Shown: positions 41,572 to 51,751, numbered from the stretch's first letter. The stretch: DNA of 64,000 nucleotides from Azoarcus sp. Aa7 (GCF_014822185.1 NZ_QVLR01000098.1:62001-126000); one strand, 5' to 3'. Translations and numbers: made by a program. The notes: a model not told the origin generated them from the letters alone.

Positions 41572-42837
41572 GTGCCCGGACCTGAGGCGATGCGCCGCAT
41601 GGATCGCTGGCTCGGTGTGCCGCTGTGTGCCGCGCTGTCGGGAATGCGCAGGGCGGCACGAGTGTGGCGGCGGACGCGTGCGCAGGATCAGGCGGTGCGT
41701 CGCGTGCTCTTCGTGCAACTGGCCGAATCCGGCAGCATGGTCCTTGCGGATCCGGCGATGCGGGCACTGACAGCGCGCAGCGGCGCGCAGGCGTATTGCC
41801 TGACCTTTGCGCACAATCGCGACAGCCTCGCGATTGCCGGCACGGTGCCGCCCGAGCGCGTGTTCGTGATCCGCACGGGTTCGCTGCGCGTGCTGGCGGC
41901 GGATGCCTGGCGTTTCCTGCGGGACGTGCGCCGGGTGCGCATCGATGCGCTCGTCGATCTCGAGCTGTTCTCCCGCCTGACCGCGGCCTTGTGCTTGCTG
42001 ACGGGGGTGCGCCGGCGCGCGGGTTTCCACCGCTTCGAAGGGGTCGGGCTGTACCGCGGCGACCTGTACACGCATCCGCTGGCCTTCAACCCGCAGCTGC
42101 ACATGGCGCAGAACTATCTGATGCTGGTCGAGGCCTTGTTCGCCGAGGATGTGCCGCCCGCGCCGCGTCTGGCGGCGGCGATGCTGGTGCCGCGCGTGCG
42201 CCGGCGCGAGCTGGGTGCGGACGAACTCGCGGTGGTGCGGGAAAGGCTGGGCCGCTTGCGCGGCTGTCCGGTCGGCGACGAACGCCTCGTCTTCGTTAAC
42301 GCCAACGCGAGCGCGATGCTGCCGCAGCGGCGCTGGCCGCAGGCGCACTTCGCGGCACTGGTGCGTGCGACGCTCTCGCGCTATGCGGACGTGCGCGTGC
42401 TGCTGATCGGTGCCGAGGACGACAGGGCGACGACGGCGGCGATTGCGGCCGAGGTCGGAGATGTCCGCTGCGTCGATATCGCGGGGCACTTCGCCCTCGG
42501 CGAATTGCCGGCGCTATTTACGCTCGGCGCCGCGCTCGTCAGCAACGACTCGGGGCCCGCGCACTTCGCCGCCGTTACGGCCCTGCCCGTGATCGCCCTG
42601 TTCGGCCCCGAGACGCCGGTGCTGTTCCGTCCGCTGGGGGAGGCGACCGTGATCAGTGCGGGGCTGGCCTGTTCGCCGTGTGTGAATGCGGGCAATCAGC
42701 GGCGCACGCGGTGCACCGATAACCAGTGCATGCAGCGGATTTCCGTTGCAGAGGTGTTCGGTGCATTGTGCCGCGTGCTCGATCTCCGGCCGGCGCTGCT
42801 GGCGCAAAGCGACGATCTGGCCGGAGTCGGGGCGTGA
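41572..42837 (+). CDS. GT9 heptosyltransferase-family protein
   Basis: 421 residues from GTG at 41572, chosen because GGAGGG lies 5 nt upstream; a longer frame begins with an arginine-rich stretch without such a site. After a basic N-terminus, the GT9 core has VRRVLFVQLAESGSMVLADP, VNANASAMLPQRRWP and the signature SNDSGPAHFAAVTALPVIAL followed by FGPETP. A C-terminal Cys-rich patch (CSPCVNAGNQRRTRC) is unusual and also seen in some GT9 proteins of O-glycan loci. First of three coupled genes (GTGA overlap). Confidence 0.82.
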   Translation: MPGPEAMRRMDRWLGVPLCAALSGMRRAARVWRRTRAQDQAVRRVLFVQLAESGSMVLADPAMRALTARSGAQAYCLTFAHNRDSLAIAGTVPPERVFVIRTGSLRVLAADAWRFLRDVRRVRIDALVDLELFSRLTAALCLLTGVRRRAGFHRFEGVGLYRGDLYTHPLAFNPQLHMAQNYLMLVEALFAEDVPPAPRLAAAMLVPRVRRRELGADELAVVRERLGRLRGCPVGDERLVFVNANASAMLPQRRWPQAHFAALVRATLSRYADVRVLLIGAEDDRATTAAIAAEVGDVRCVDIAGHFALGELPALFTLGAALVSNDSGPAHFAAVTALPVIALFGPETPVLFRPLGEATVISAGLACSPCVNAGNQRRTRCTDNQCMQRISVAEVFGALCRVLDLRPALLAQSDDLAGVGA

Positions 42838-44039
42838 TTCCGCGCCGGCGCATTCCGCTGGAGTGGGGCGATCTCGGGGAGGCCTTGCGCGCACCTTGGG
42901 TGTCGGCCGATGCCGCAGCGGCGCAGGTGGCGGCATTCGAGCGCGCATTCGCCGCCGCGGTCGGTGTGCCGCATGCGATCGCGACCGCGAGCGGCCGCGA
43001 TGCACTCGGCCTGATCCTGGACGGGCTGGGGCTCGGCGAGGGCGACGAGCTGGTGATCCCGGCCTATACGCTGGGTGAACTGGTACCGCTGATTCGCGCT
43101 CGCGGCATCGTGCCGGTGCCGGCCGACGTGGATCCGTCCAACTTCAACATGAGGGCCGACAGCGTCGCCGCCCGCATCGGGCCGCGCACGCGCGCGATCT
43201 TCGTCGTGCATCTGCTCGGCGCGCCGTGCGACATCCGCGGCATCTGCGCTCTGGCCGATGCGCACGGCATTGCGGTGGTCGAGGACTGCGCGCATGCGTT
43301 CGGGGCGTCGATCGACGGCCGTCCGGCCGGAAGTTTCGGCCGCGCCGCGCTGTTCAGCCTGGAGGCGACGAAGGCGGTGGCGGCGTTCGGCGGTGGCGTC
43401 CTGACGACGGCGGACGAGGCGCTGGCGGCCGCGACGCGGGCGCGTCTGGCCGGGCGCGCACGACGCGAGTGGCCGCAGGTGCGCAAGATGCTGTTGAAGG
43501 TTGTCGAAGAGCTTGCGGTGAGGAGCCCCGCCTATGCGATCGCCGCGCGCATGATGTTTTCGACGCACCGCGCCGGCGGTTTCGACCGGCTCTATCGTCA
43601 GGCGCACGACCGCGTGCGCGGCACGGCGGCTGCGTTCAGCGGCTTCCAGGCGCGGCTGGGCCTGCGCAAGCTGCAGCGGGCACAGGCGCGGCAGAAGCGC
43701 CTCGATGCGCAGTGGGAGGTGCTCGCGCGCAGCCTGCCGCCGCGTTTTGTCACCCAGCGGCGCGGTGATTTCGGCCGGCCGGCGTTCTACAATTTCGTCG
43801 CGCGCTTTCAGGGCGACATCGGCGCCCTGCGTGCCGCGGCGCAGCGGCACGGCCTGGACCTGGGCATAGGCGGGGAGGTGATGGACGATACCGCGGCGAT
43901 GCTCGGTTTCGCCGATTGCCCGGGGGCCGCGACGGCGGCGACGCAGGCAGTGCTGATTCCGCTCTATGAGGGCATGTCCGAGCGGCGTCTGCGGCGCATG
44001 GTCGCCATTCTCTGCCGGCTTGCGGAGGAGCTCGGATGA
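42834..44039 (+). CDS. DegT/DnrJ/EryC1-family aminotransferase
   Basis: 401 residues from GTG at 42834 overlapping the GT9 stop. PLP lysine is Lys180 in FSLEATKAVAAFGGG and the cofactor Asp is Asp151 in VVEDCAHAFGAS. Differs clearly from the paralogue at 28477, notably in a longer C-terminal region with Arg-rich helices. As these enzymes usually act on nucleotide keto-sugars, the trio probably makes or attaches an unusual aminosugar. ATGA overlap to the radical SAM gene. Confidence 0.82.
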   Translation: MIPRRRIPLEWGDLGEALRAPWVSADAAAAQVAAFERAFAAAVGVPHAIATASGRDALGLILDGLGLGEGDELVIPAYTLGELVPLIRARGIVPVPADVDPSNFNMRADSVAARIGPRTRAIFVVHLLGAPCDIRGICALADAHGIAVVEDCAHAFGASIDGRPAGSFGRAALFSLEATKAVAAFGGGVLTTADEALAAATRARLAGRARREWPQVRKMLLKVVEELAVRSPAYAIAARMMFSTHRAGGFDRLYRQAHDRVRGTAAAFSGFQARLGLRKLQRAQARQKRLDAQWEVLARSLPPRFVTQRRGDFGRPAFYNFVARFQGDIGALRAAAQRHGLDLGIGGEVMDDTAAMLGFADCPGAATAATQAVLIPLYEGMSERRLRRMVAILCRLAEELG

Positions 44040-45457
44040 ACGGATCGGGGCATCCCGTCGTCGTATTGCGCATCGACCGCGAGGCGGGGCGCCACACCGG
44101 TCATCCGCGCCACCTGCATCCGGCGCTCGACCTGATGTACGTGCAGGCCGGGCTGGAGGAGGCCCTGAAGGTCGCGGTGCCGCTGCTCGATGGCTGGCTG
44201 GGGGATTTTTCCGTCGACGCGTTCGTCGAGAGGGTGCTGGCCTTGAAACCGCGTGTCGCGGTGATCCGCGCCGTGACCTGGTGCCTGGAGGAGTCGGTGC
44301 GCGTTGCCGCGGCGTTGCGCGCGGCCGGCGTCGTCACGATCGCGGTCGGGCAGCAGGTGCAGCACGTCGCGCGGACGCGGTTTCGCGGCTGGAGCGAGGC
44401 CTACGAGCTTGCTGTGCCGGGCGAACCCGAGGAGGAGGCGCCGCGCCTGGCGTTGCGCGTGCTGGCGGGCGAGGATCTTGCAGCCCTGCGCGAGGAATGC
44501 CGGTTGCGCATGGATGGGGGCGAAATCGTGCTCGTGGGTGCGCCGGATGCGCTGCCGCGGCCGCGCTTCGGGCGTGATGCGCTGAAGGCGTATGCGTTCC
44601 CGTTCCCGGTGCGCGGGCGGCCGGTGGTGCGTTGGGGCTACGTGCTCACTGCGTGGGGCTGTCCGCGGCCGTGCCGCCACTGTACGGCCATTGTGCGCAA
44701 GAGCGTCGGACGGGACTTGCGGGTGCGCTCGGTCGGCGACGTGGTCGACGAGGTGCTCGCGCTGAAGGCCGCGGGCGCGCAGGCGATCGCCTTCGAGGAC
44801 GATTCCCTGCTGGTGCATCGCGGTCGCTTCATGCAGCTGGCGGACGAACTGGTGCGTCGCGGCGTCGAGCTGCCGTGGATGGCGAATGCGCGCCCCGACG
44901 AGCTCGACGAGGAGCGGGTGGCCGCGGCGGCGGCGGCCGGTGCGGTGCTGCTGAAGGTGGGTGTCGACAGCGGTTCGGCGCGGCTGATCGAGCGCCTGGG
45001 CAAGACTGCGGATGGCGCGGGCTGGGTCGCGGCGACGGAATCGGCCTTCGAGCGACTGGACCGGGCCGGTATCGGCTCGGTGGCCCTGTTCATGGTCGGC
45101 ATGCCGGACGAGACCGAGGACGATGCGGAGGCTACGCTGGCGTTGGCGCGGCGCATCAGCCCCGATTACCTGCAGATGCAGATCTATCGCCCGTATCCGG
45201 ACGTGCCCTTGTGGGGCGAGCTGCCGCAGCAATTGCGCACGCATGGCGCCGAATACCATTACCTGACGCCGGCGAGCAGCTGCAGCCGCATTCCGCCGGC
45301 GGCGTTGACGGCCCTGCAGCGCCGCTTCTACCGGTCCTTCTACCTGCGCCCGGGATTCGTTGTGCGCCACCTCGCGCGCCATTGGCGCCACTACCTGTCG
45401 GCGGCCGGGCTGGCGCGCGCGCCCGGTGCGCTGGGGTACCTGCTGCGCGGTGCGTGA
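44036..45457 (+). CDS. radical SAM protein with B12-binding-like N-terminus
   Basis: 473 residues. The 4Fe-4S cluster motif is Cys209-x3-Cys213-x2-Cys216 (GCPRPCRHC) and the SAM-barrel follows (AIAFEDDSLLVHRGRFMQLA, VGVDSGSARLIERLGK, VALFMVGMPDETEDD). The N-terminal 1-130 has the Rossmann-like layout of cobalamin-binding domains (PRVAVIRAVTWCLEESVRVA) but no DxHxxG motif, so B12 may not bind. Similar proteins modify sugars, lipids or peptides; the substrate is unknown. Last gene of the GT9-aminotransferase-radical SAM operon. Confidence 0.82.
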   Translation: MNGSGHPVVVLRIDREAGRHTGHPRHLHPALDLMYVQAGLEEALKVAVPLLDGWLGDFSVDAFVERVLALKPRVAVIRAVTWCLEESVRVAAALRAAGVVTIAVGQQVQHVARTRFRGWSEAYELAVPGEPEEEAPRLALRVLAGEDLAALREECRLRMDGGEIVLVGAPDALPRPRFGRDALKAYAFPFPVRGRPVVRWGYVLTAWGCPRPCRHCTAIVRKSVGRDLRVRSVGDVVDEVLALKAAGAQAIAFEDDSLLVHRGRFMQLADELVRRGVELPWMANARPDELDEERVAAAAAAGAVLLKVGVDSGSARLIERLGKTADGAGWVAATESAFERLDRAGIGSVALFMVGMPDETEDDAEATLALARRISPDYLQMQIYRPYPDVPLWGELPQQLRTHGAEYHYLTPASSCSRIPPAALTALQRRFYRSFYLRPGFVVRHLARHWRHYLSAAGLARAPGALGYLLRGA

Positions 45458-45476
45458 GCCCGGCGCGCGGCCGGGC
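45458..45476. terminator. GC hairpin between convergent genes
   Basis: Perfect 7-bp stem GCCCGGC / GCCGGGC with a GCGCG loop directly after the radical SAM stop and 11 bp from the DUF2249 stop. No T tract; likely intrinsic terminator by position. Confidence 0.45.
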
Positions 45477-45487
45477 CCGTAACGGGT

Positions 45488-45850
45488 TCAGTGGCCCGAG
45501 CAGCCGCAGCCGCCGCCGCCTCCGCCGCCGCAACCGCCGCCACTCTGACGGGCCGGTGCCGGTGCCGGTGCCGCAGCGGGTTCGGAGTCGCGGGCCTGGA
45601 GCTGGATGCGGAAGTCGATGACGATGTTGCCCGGTTCGCGCGCCACATACGCGATCACAACCTGCGAGCCGTAGCGCTGCTGGATCTGGCCAAGCAGCGG
45701 CAGGGGGTCGTGGTCATTCACGAAGCGCATCGTCTCGCCATCCTCGAGGGATTCGAGTGCGCCGAAGATCGCGGCGTGGCGGAAGCGTTTGGCGACGCCG
45801 CGGGCGTCGAAGGGAAAGACGGTGTTGTCGAGGATGGGCAGCTCGCTCAT
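45488..45850 (-). CDS. DUF2249 domain protein with Gly/Cys-rich tail
   Basis: 120 residues. The core (about 8-85) has ETMRFVNDHDPLPLLGQIQQ and the following GNIVIDF segment, typical of DUF2249. It then has an Ala/Pro linker and a tail beginning SGGGCGG, with three Cys among glycines and a terminal His, which looks able to bind a metal or cluster. DUF2249 proteins are common in denitrifiers and near Fe-S or NO-related genes; function is not established. GGAGA 9 nt upstream supports the ATG. Confidence 0.8.
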   Translation of the reverse strand: MSELPILDNTVFPFDARGVAKRFRHAAIFGALESLEDGETMRFVNDHDPLPLLGQIQQRYGSQVVIAYVAREPGNIVIDFRIQLQARDSEPAAAPAPAPARQSGGGCGGGGGGGCGCSGH

Positions 45851-46221
45851 GAGTCGGATCTCCGGGTTGGGGTGGTGAAAGCGCTACGAATGGGTACAAA
45901 AGGAGTGCAAAAGGGGGTGCCGCAGGGTTCCGATCGTAGGGGGCGCCGGGGGGCTGCGCCTTGAGCCAGAATAAGAATCGACCCGTGGCCTCGGGGTGGC
46001 GGGGAGGGGGCGCCTGGTGCGCGCGATATGACAATGCGCAGGTTTTTATTCCGTGTGTTATCTTTAGATAAAACAAGAACATATTTGAGCAAAAAGGATG
46101 AAGCGACTTGGGCGAAGTCCTTTCGGGTGCAGGAGGCCCGAGGAGACGGGGATTATCGCTGTGCGCCGCCGCGGCATGCGGGGCGGTCTTGCGGGCGCGT
46201 GCCGCGATCATCGAGGGGCCG
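45851..46221. promoter_or_regulatory. divergent leader with AT-rich palindrome
   Basis: 371 bases between the DUF2249 gene and the GGDEF-EAL gene. A short A/T-rich stretch at 46040-46100 stands out; it holds the perfect palindrome TTATCTTTAGATAA (46058-46071), a possible operator. Weak frames in this region, including one from a TTG at 46108 in frame with the large gene, are not supported by a ribosome site. Confidence 0.45.
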
Positions 46222-49200
46222 ATGCGCGCTAGCCGCCCGTCGGCGCCCCCGGTGCCGGATGCGCGGAAACGCATGCGTCTGGGCTTGCGCGGACGCTATA
46301 CCCTTTATGGCGCCGCGCTGACCACGCTGGTCGTGGTCGTGATGGTGGCGCTGTCGTATTTCAATGCGCGTACCCTGGTGCACGGGATTGCCGCGGGGCA
46401 CCTCGCGCAGATCGCCAGTTCCGTGTCGGACCGCATCGAACGCACGCTGGATCTCGCGCGCCGCGAGCTGGTCGCGCTTGCTGCGCAGCCGCTGCTGTCG
46501 AACGCACTGCTCGACTCGCAGGGACGCGACGCCTACCTGAGGCCCTTCCTCGCCCGGCACACGCTGCCGGTATCCATCGACTACAACCTGGTCGTGACCG
46601 ACTACCGCGGTGAGCCCGTCGCCGCGCGCAAGGCACCGCGGAGCTTCCGTGGCGAGGCATGGTTGGCGGACAAGGTGTTGCGCGGGGAAACCCATGCCGC
46701 CATCGAGCGGCTCGACTCCGATGCCGTGCTGCGTGTCGCGGTCCCCATCCTGGTCAATGCCACCGGCACCTTCGAGGGGGCGCTGGTGTTCGAGGCGAAT
46801 CTCAGCCAGTGGTTGCGGAGTGCCGGTTCGCCCTTCGATCTGCACGACGACGGTCTGACGGAGGTGGCCCTGACCGCGGGAGGCGGCATGGTCATGCAGC
46901 GCAGTTTTCCGGGCAATTCGGCGCGGCTGGTGTCGAGTTCGCATGCGGTGAACCCGGGGTTGCCCCTGTCGGACCCCTTGCTGGTGCGTGTGAGCATGGA
47001 TGCCGAGGTGTTCGAGCGACCGATCGAGGCGCTGCTCGCCGAGCACGTGGCATGGGGCCTGGTTGCGATCCTGCTGGTCGGTGCGGCGAGCCGCGCGCTC
47101 GCACGCGCGCAGACGCGCCGCATCGAGGAGCTTGCCAGCGAGGCGCGCGAGGTGGCGCTCACCGGGCGTCCGCGGCAGGGCTTCAGTGCGGGGCTTTTCG
47201 GCAACGACGAGGTGGGGGATGTTGCGGCGAGCCTCGTGCGCCTGCTCGAGGAACTGAAGGCGCACGAAAGCGAGCTGGAATCCCTGGTCGAGGAGCGCAC
47301 CGCCGACCTGAACCGTGCGCAGGCGATTGCGCAGGTCGGCAGCTGGGTGTACCTGCCGCGGGTGCCGAGGCTCGAATTGTCGGCCGAGACGCGCCGGCTC
47401 TTCGGGTTGTCGGCCGATCTGAAGCTGTCGTGGCCGATCCTGCTGGAGGCTGTGCATCCCGAGGATCGCGAGATGGTGCGGAAGGCGTGGAAGCGGGTGA
47501 TCGCCGGGGAGTCCTTCGATATCGAGCACCGGGTGCTCCTGCACGGGGAGGTCCGCTGGGTGCGAGAGATCGCGGAGCGCATCGCGCTGCCGGGCGAGCC
47601 GCCGCGCTGCGTGGGCACGGTGGAGGATGTCACGGAACGGCGCCAGAGCGAGGCGCGCATGCGCGAGGCGATGGTGGTGTTCTCGGCGTCGAGCCAGGGC
47701 ATCATGACGATGGACGCGCAAGGCACGATCACGTCGGTCAACCCCGCTTTCTGCCGCATCACCGGACACCCGGCCGAGGAAGTCATCGGTCAACAGTCCA
47801 CCATCTTCCGTTCCGTGCGCCAGGACGATGCCCTTCACGACGCAATGTGGTCGACGCTGAAGTCGTGCGGCGAGTGGGAGGGGGAGGTGTGGAACCGGCG
47901 CCGCAGCGGCGAAATCTACCCGCAATGGCTGACGATGTCGGCGGTGCGCGGCGAGGGGGACGGGGTCGTCGAATATGTCGCGATGTTCAGCGACATCACG
48001 GAGCGCAAGCAGCACGAGGACGAGATCTGGCGCCAGGCGAACTTCGACGCGCTGACGGGGCTGGCGAACCGCAGCCTGCTGTACGACCGTCTCGATCGCG
48101 TGCTTGCGCATGCGCGCCGCAATGGTTGCAAGGCGGGACTGCTGTTCCTGGACCTCGACGGATTCAAGTGGGTGAACGACACGCTCGGCCACGACGTCGG
48201 CGACGAGCTGCTGGTCGAGGTTGCGCGTCGCCTGAAGGCTTGCGTGCGCGAGCAGGACACGGTGGCGCGACTGGGCGGCGACGAGTTCACGATCGTGATC
48301 GGCGAGCTGCAGGACATCGAGGATCTGCGCACCGTCGGCGAGAAGGTACTGGGCGTGCTGGAGGAGCCGATCGCGCTGGCGGGTACGCGGCACCAGATAT
48401 CGGGCAGCATGGGCATCACGGTGTTCCCCGACGACGGCGAGGACGTGCACAGCCTGTTGCGCAATGCCGACATCGCGATGTACAAGTCCAAGCAGAACGG
48501 CAAGAACCGCTTCCACTTCTACGCACGCGAGATGCAGTGCGACGCGCTCAAGCGCATGCAGGTCGAGGCGGACCTGCGCACGGCGCTCGCGCACGACGAA
48601 TTCACCCTCGAGTACCAGCCCATCGTCGCCGCCGACAGCGGCGAACTGTTCGGCGCCGAGGCGCTGATCCGCTGGACGCACCCGCAGCTCGGCGCGGTGT
48701 CGCCCGCCGATTTCGTGCCGGTGGCGGAGGACAGCGGCCTGATCGTGCCGATCGGCGCGTGGGTGTTGCGCGAGGCCGTGCGCCAGATGCACGCCTGGCG
48801 CCTGCTCGGCCATACCCTGCCGCATCTGGCCGTCAACGTGTCGGGCGTGCAGTTCCGCGATCCGGCGCTGCCCGATCTGGTCGCCGAGGTGATGGACGCT
48901 TACGCGGTGGTGTCGGGGGCGCTGACGCTGGAGATCTGCGAGTCGGTGATGGTCGACGCCAACAGCGCCACCGAGAAGCGCATGCGCGCGCTGAAGGAGC
49001 AGGGCGTCGCGTATTCGCTCGACGATTTCGGCACGGGGTTTTCATCGCTGTCCTACCTGAAGCGCTTTCCGGTCGACATCGTCAAGATCGACCGCAGCTT
49101 CGTGCGCGATTGCGCCGACGACCGCAGCGACGCGCACCTGGTCGCGGCCATCATCAACATGGCGCACAGCCTCGACCTGAAGGTCGTCGCGGAAGGCGTG

Positions 49201-49359
49201 GAGACGCAGGCGCAGGCGGATTTCCTGCGCGAGCGGGGGTGCGATTACCTGCAGGGCTACCTGATTGCCAGGCCGCTGCGCGCGGAAGCCTTCGAGGGCT
49301 TGCTGCGCCGCACGGTGCCGCAGGCCAGGCGTGCGGGGCTGGCGCTGGCGGCGGGGTAA
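46222..49359 (+). CDS. membrane GGDEF-EAL c-di-GMP protein with dCache-like sensor and PAS domains
   Basis: 1045 residues from ATG at 46222, preceded by GAGG at 5 nt; longer in-frame starts have no ribosome site. A transmembrane helix (about 26-48) and a second one (about 290-315) bracket a periplasmic dCache/CHASE-type sensor; a HAMP-like segment and two PAS domains follow (about 380-640). GGDEF has active LGGDEF and I-site REQD; EAL domain has EALIRW and DDFGTGFSSLSYL metal and catalytic motifs. Both enzyme activities look intact, so it may make or hydrolyse c-di-GMP depending on the signal. Unrelated to its neighbours by operon. Confidence 0.9.
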   Translation: MRASRPSAPPVPDARKRMRLGLRGRYTLYGAALTTLVVVVMVALSYFNARTLVHGIAAGHLAQIASSVSDRIERTLDLARRELVALAAQPLLSNALLDSQGRDAYLRPFLARHTLPVSIDYNLVVTDYRGEPVAARKAPRSFRGEAWLADKVLRGETHAAIERLDSDAVLRVAVPILVNATGTFEGALVFEANLSQWLRSAGSPFDLHDDGLTEVALTAGGGMVMQRSFPGNSARLVSSSHAVNPGLPLSDPLLVRVSMDAEVFERPIEALLAEHVAWGLVAILLVGAASRALARAQTRRIEELASEAREVALTGRPRQGFSAGLFGNDEVGDVAASLVRLLEELKAHESELESLVEERTADLNRAQAIAQVGSWVYLPRVPRLELSAETRRLFGLSADLKLSWPILLEAVHPEDREMVRKAWKRVIAGESFDIEHRVLLHGEVRWVREIAERIALPGEPPRCVGTVEDVTERRQSEARMREAMVVFSASSQGIMTMDAQGTITSVNPAFCRITGHPAEEVIGQQSTIFRSVRQDDALHDAMWSTLKSCGEWEGEVWNRRRSGEIYPQWLTMSAVRGEGDGVVEYVAMFSDITERKQHEDEIWRQANFDALTGLANRSLLYDRLDRVLAHARRNGCKAGLLFLDLDGFKWVNDTLGHDVGDELLVEVARRLKACVREQDTVARLGGDEFTIVIGELQDIEDLRTVGEKVLGVLEEPIALAGTRHQISGSMGITVFPDDGEDVHSLLRNADIAMYKSKQNGKNRFHFYAREMQCDALKRMQVEADLRTALAHDEFTLEYQPIVAADSGELFGAEALIRWTHPQLGAVSPADFVPVAEDSGLIVPIGAWVLREAVRQMHAWRLLGHTLPHLAVNVSGVQFRDPALPDLVAEVMDAYAVVSGALTLEICESVMVDANSATEKRMRALKEQGVAYSLDDFGTGFSSLSYLKRFPVDIVKIDRSFVRDCADDRSDAHLVAAIINMAHSLDLKVVAEGVETQAQADFLRERGCDYLQGYLIARPLRAEAFEGLLRRTVPQARRAGLALAAG

Positions 49360-49391
49360 GGAATTGCGAAGGGGCTGCTGAGGGGCCGGGT

Positions 49392-50453
49392 TCAGTCCGT
49401 GTATTCGAAGCGCACGCGCTTGACGTTGCACAGCAGCTCGTAGGAGATCGTGTTCGCCGCCTCGGCGATGCGGTTCACCGGTACGTTGTTGCCCCACAGC
49501 TCGACGCGGCTGCCCAGCTTGGCGTCGGGCAGGTCGGTGAGATCGACGGTGAGCATGTCCATCGACACGCGGCCGATCAGGCGCGTGCGGATGCCGTCGA
49601 CGGCGACCGGCGTGCCGTCGGGCACCGTGCGTGGATAGCCGTCGGCGTAGCCCATCGCGACGAGGCCGACGCGGGTGGGGCGTTCGGCGCGGAAGCGCGC
49701 GCCGTAGCCGAGCGGGGCGCCGGCGGGAATCTCGCGGATCGCCATGATCGCGCTCTCGAGCGTCATCACCGGGCGCAGGCCGTTGGGTTCGCCGGGCATC
49801 GGGTCGGCGCCGTACAGCAGGATGCCCGGGCGTGCCCAGTCGCGATGGGCGTCGGGCCAGCCGAGGATCGCGCCGGAATTCGCGAGGCTGCGCGGGCCGG
49901 GCAGGTCGCGGGCGGCGGCATCGAAGGCGGCGACCTGTTCGGGCGTGGACAGGACGTGCGGTTCGTCGGCGCGCGCGAAGTGGGTCATCAGCGTGATGCT
50001 GCCGACCCTGCCGTTGTCCTTGAGGCGTTGCCAGGCGGCGCGCAGTTCGTGCGGCATGAAGCCGGCGCGGTTCATGCCGCTGTTGACCTTGAGCCACACG
50101 TCCAGCGGCAGCGCGGGTTTCGCGTGGTCGATGATGCGGATCTGCTCGGCGTGGTGCACAACCATCCACAGGTCGTGGCGCACGACTTCGTCGAGTTCGT
50201 CGGCATCGAAGATGCCCTCGAGCAGCAGGATGGGCTGCTCGATGCCGGCCGCACGCAGTTCCAGCGCTTCCTCGAGGAAGGCGACGGCGAAGCCGTCGAC
50301 CTCCGGGGCGAGGGCGCGCGCGCAGGCGACGGCGCCGTGGCCGTAGGCGTTGGCCTTGACGACGGCGAGCGCCCGGCCGCCGTGGCGGCTGCGGGCGAGG
50401 CGGTAGTTGTGACGCAGGGCGTCGAGATCGATCAGTGCGCGGGCGGGTCTCAT
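49392..50453 (-). CDS. dadX: alanine racemase, catabolic
   Basis: 353 residues. PLP lysine Lys33 in [11 protein letters not shown]; catalytic Tyr in the [20 protein letters not shown] block (about residue 253). Length matches the DadX/Alr family. Interconverts L- and D-alanine so that DadA can oxidise the D-form. Start overlaps the dadA stop by 4 bp, forming a dadA-dadX operon, so catabolic DadX rather than biosynthetic Alr. Confidence 0.93.
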   Translation of the reverse strand: MRPARALIDLDALRHNYRLARSRHGGRALAVVKANAYGHGAVACARALAPEVDGFAVAFLEEALELRAAGIEQPILLLEGIFDADELDEVVRHDLWMVVHHAEQIRIIDHAKPALPLDVWLKVNSGMNRAGFMPHELRAAWQRLKDNGRVGSITLMTHFARADEPHVLSTPEQVAAFDAAARDLPGPRSLANSGAILGWPDAHRDWARPGILLYGADPMPGEPNGLRPVMTLESAIMAIREIPAGAPLGYGARFRAERPTRVGLVAMGYADGYPRTVPDGTPVAVDGIRTRLIGRVSMDMLTVDLTDLPDAKLGSRVELWGNNVPVNRIAEAANTISYELLCNVKRVRFEYTD

Positions 50454-51751
50454 GCGGCGGGGGACAGGTTAAGGCCTTGCGAGCGTGAAGCCGCTACTTT
50501 GCCATAACGCGCGAGTCCCAGATCGGAATGACGGATCGCCGGCTGGCGGCCGGTGACCAGATCGGCCACCAGTTGCCCGGAGCCGCAGGCCATCGTCCAG
50601 CCCAGGGTGCCGTGGCCGGTGTTGAGGTAGAGCTGCGGATAGGCGGTCTCGCCGACGATCGGGGTGCCGTCCGGCGTCATCGGGCGCAGGCCGGTCCAGA
50701 ATTCGGCCGCGGGAAGGTCGCCGCCGCCGGGGAAGAGGTCGCCGACGACCATTTCCAGCGTCTCGCGGCGGCGCGGGTTGAGCGCGAGGTCGAAGCCCGC
50801 GAGTTCGGCCATGCCGCCGACGCGGATGCGGTCGTCGAAGCGGGTGATGGCAATCTTGTAGGTTTCGTCGAGCACGGTGGACACCGGGGCCTTCGCGGCG
50901 TCGACGAGCGGCACGGTGAGCGAGTAGCCCTTCAGCGGGTAGACCGGCAGGTCGAGGCCCAGCGGCTTGAGCATCTTGCGCGAGTAGCTGCCCAGCGCGA
51001 GCACGTAGCGGTCGGCCGCGAGCACTTCGTCGCCGACCTGCACGCCGATGACGTCGCCGCCGCCCACCAGCACTTCGCGGATGTCCTGGCCGAAACGGAA
51101 CTCGACGCCCAGTTCGCGCGCCTTCTCGGCGAGTCGGGTGGTGAACAGCTGGCAGTCGCCGGTTTCGTCATTGGGCAGGCGCAGGCCGCCGGCGAGCTTG
51201 TCGCGCACCGCGGCGAGCGCCGGTTCGGCACCGGCGAGGGTGTCGCGATCGAGCATCTGGAAAGGTACGCCGCATTCCTTCAGCACCTCGATGTCGCGCG
51301 CCGCGGCATCGACCTGGGCCTGGCTGCGGAAGAGCTGCAGCGTGCCGTTCGTGCGCTCTTCGTACGTGAGGCCGGTGTCGGCACGCAGCGCGCGCAGGAC
51401 GTCGCGGCTGTACTCGGACAGGCGCATCATGCGTTCCTTGTTCACGGCGTAGCGGTCGGCGGTGCAGTTCTTCAGCATCTCGGCCATCCAGCGCAGCTGG
51501 AACAGGCTGCCGTCGGCGCGGATCGCGAGCGGCGCGTGGCGCTGGAACAGCCACTTGATCGCCTTCAGCGGGATGCCGGGCGCGGCCCACGGGGTGGAGT
51601 AGCCGGGCGAGACCTGGCCGGCGTTGGCGTAGCTGGTCTCGAGCGCCGGGGCGGGCTGGCGGTCGATGACCGTGACCTGGGCGCCGCTGCGGGCGAGGTA
51701 GTACGCGGTGGTGGTGCCGACGACGCCGCTGCCGAGGACGAGAACGCGCAT
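50450..51751 (-). CDS. dadA: D-amino acid dehydrogenase, small subunit
   Basis: 433 residues. N-terminal dinucleotide-binding fold [20 protein letters not shown], with [16 protein letters not shown] and the FAD-linked C-terminal block [20 protein letters not shown], all characteristic of DadA. It oxidises D-alanine to pyruvate and ammonia, passing electrons to the membrane quinone pool. Divergent from an Lrp-family regulator gene across 134 bp. Confidence 0.95.
   Translation of the reverse strand: MRVLVLGSGVVGTTTAYYLARSGAQVTVIDRQPAPALETSYANAGQVSPGYSTPWAAPGIPLKAIKWLFQRHAPLAIRADGSLFQLRWMAEMLKNCTADRYAVNKERMMRLSEYSRDVLRALRADTGLTYEERTNGTLQLFRSQAQVDAAARDIEVLKECGVPFQMLDRDTLAGAEPALAAVRDKLAGGLRLPNDETGDCQLFTTRLAEKARELGVEFRFGQDIREVLVGGGDVIGVQVGDEVLAADRYVLALGSYSRKMLKPLGLDLPVYPLKGYSLTVPLVDAAKAPVSTVLDETYKIAITRFDDRIRVGGMAELAGFDLALNPRRRETLEMVVGDLFPGGGDLPAAEFWTGLRPMTPDGTPIVGETAYPQLYLNTGHGTLGWTMACGSGQLVADLVTGRQPAIRHSDLGLARYGKVAASRSQGLNLSPAA

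Noticed and set aside
46153-48825. Long minus-strand frame (890 codons) opposite the GGDEF-EAL gene
   Set aside because: GC-rich codon shadow of an unmistakable gene; no domain in the antisense product.
46659-50507. Very long plus-strand frame (1282 codons) overlapping the GGDEF-EAL gene and the dadX gene
   Set aside because: Arg/Gly/Ala-rich shadow in the wrong frame; crosses two well-supported genes.
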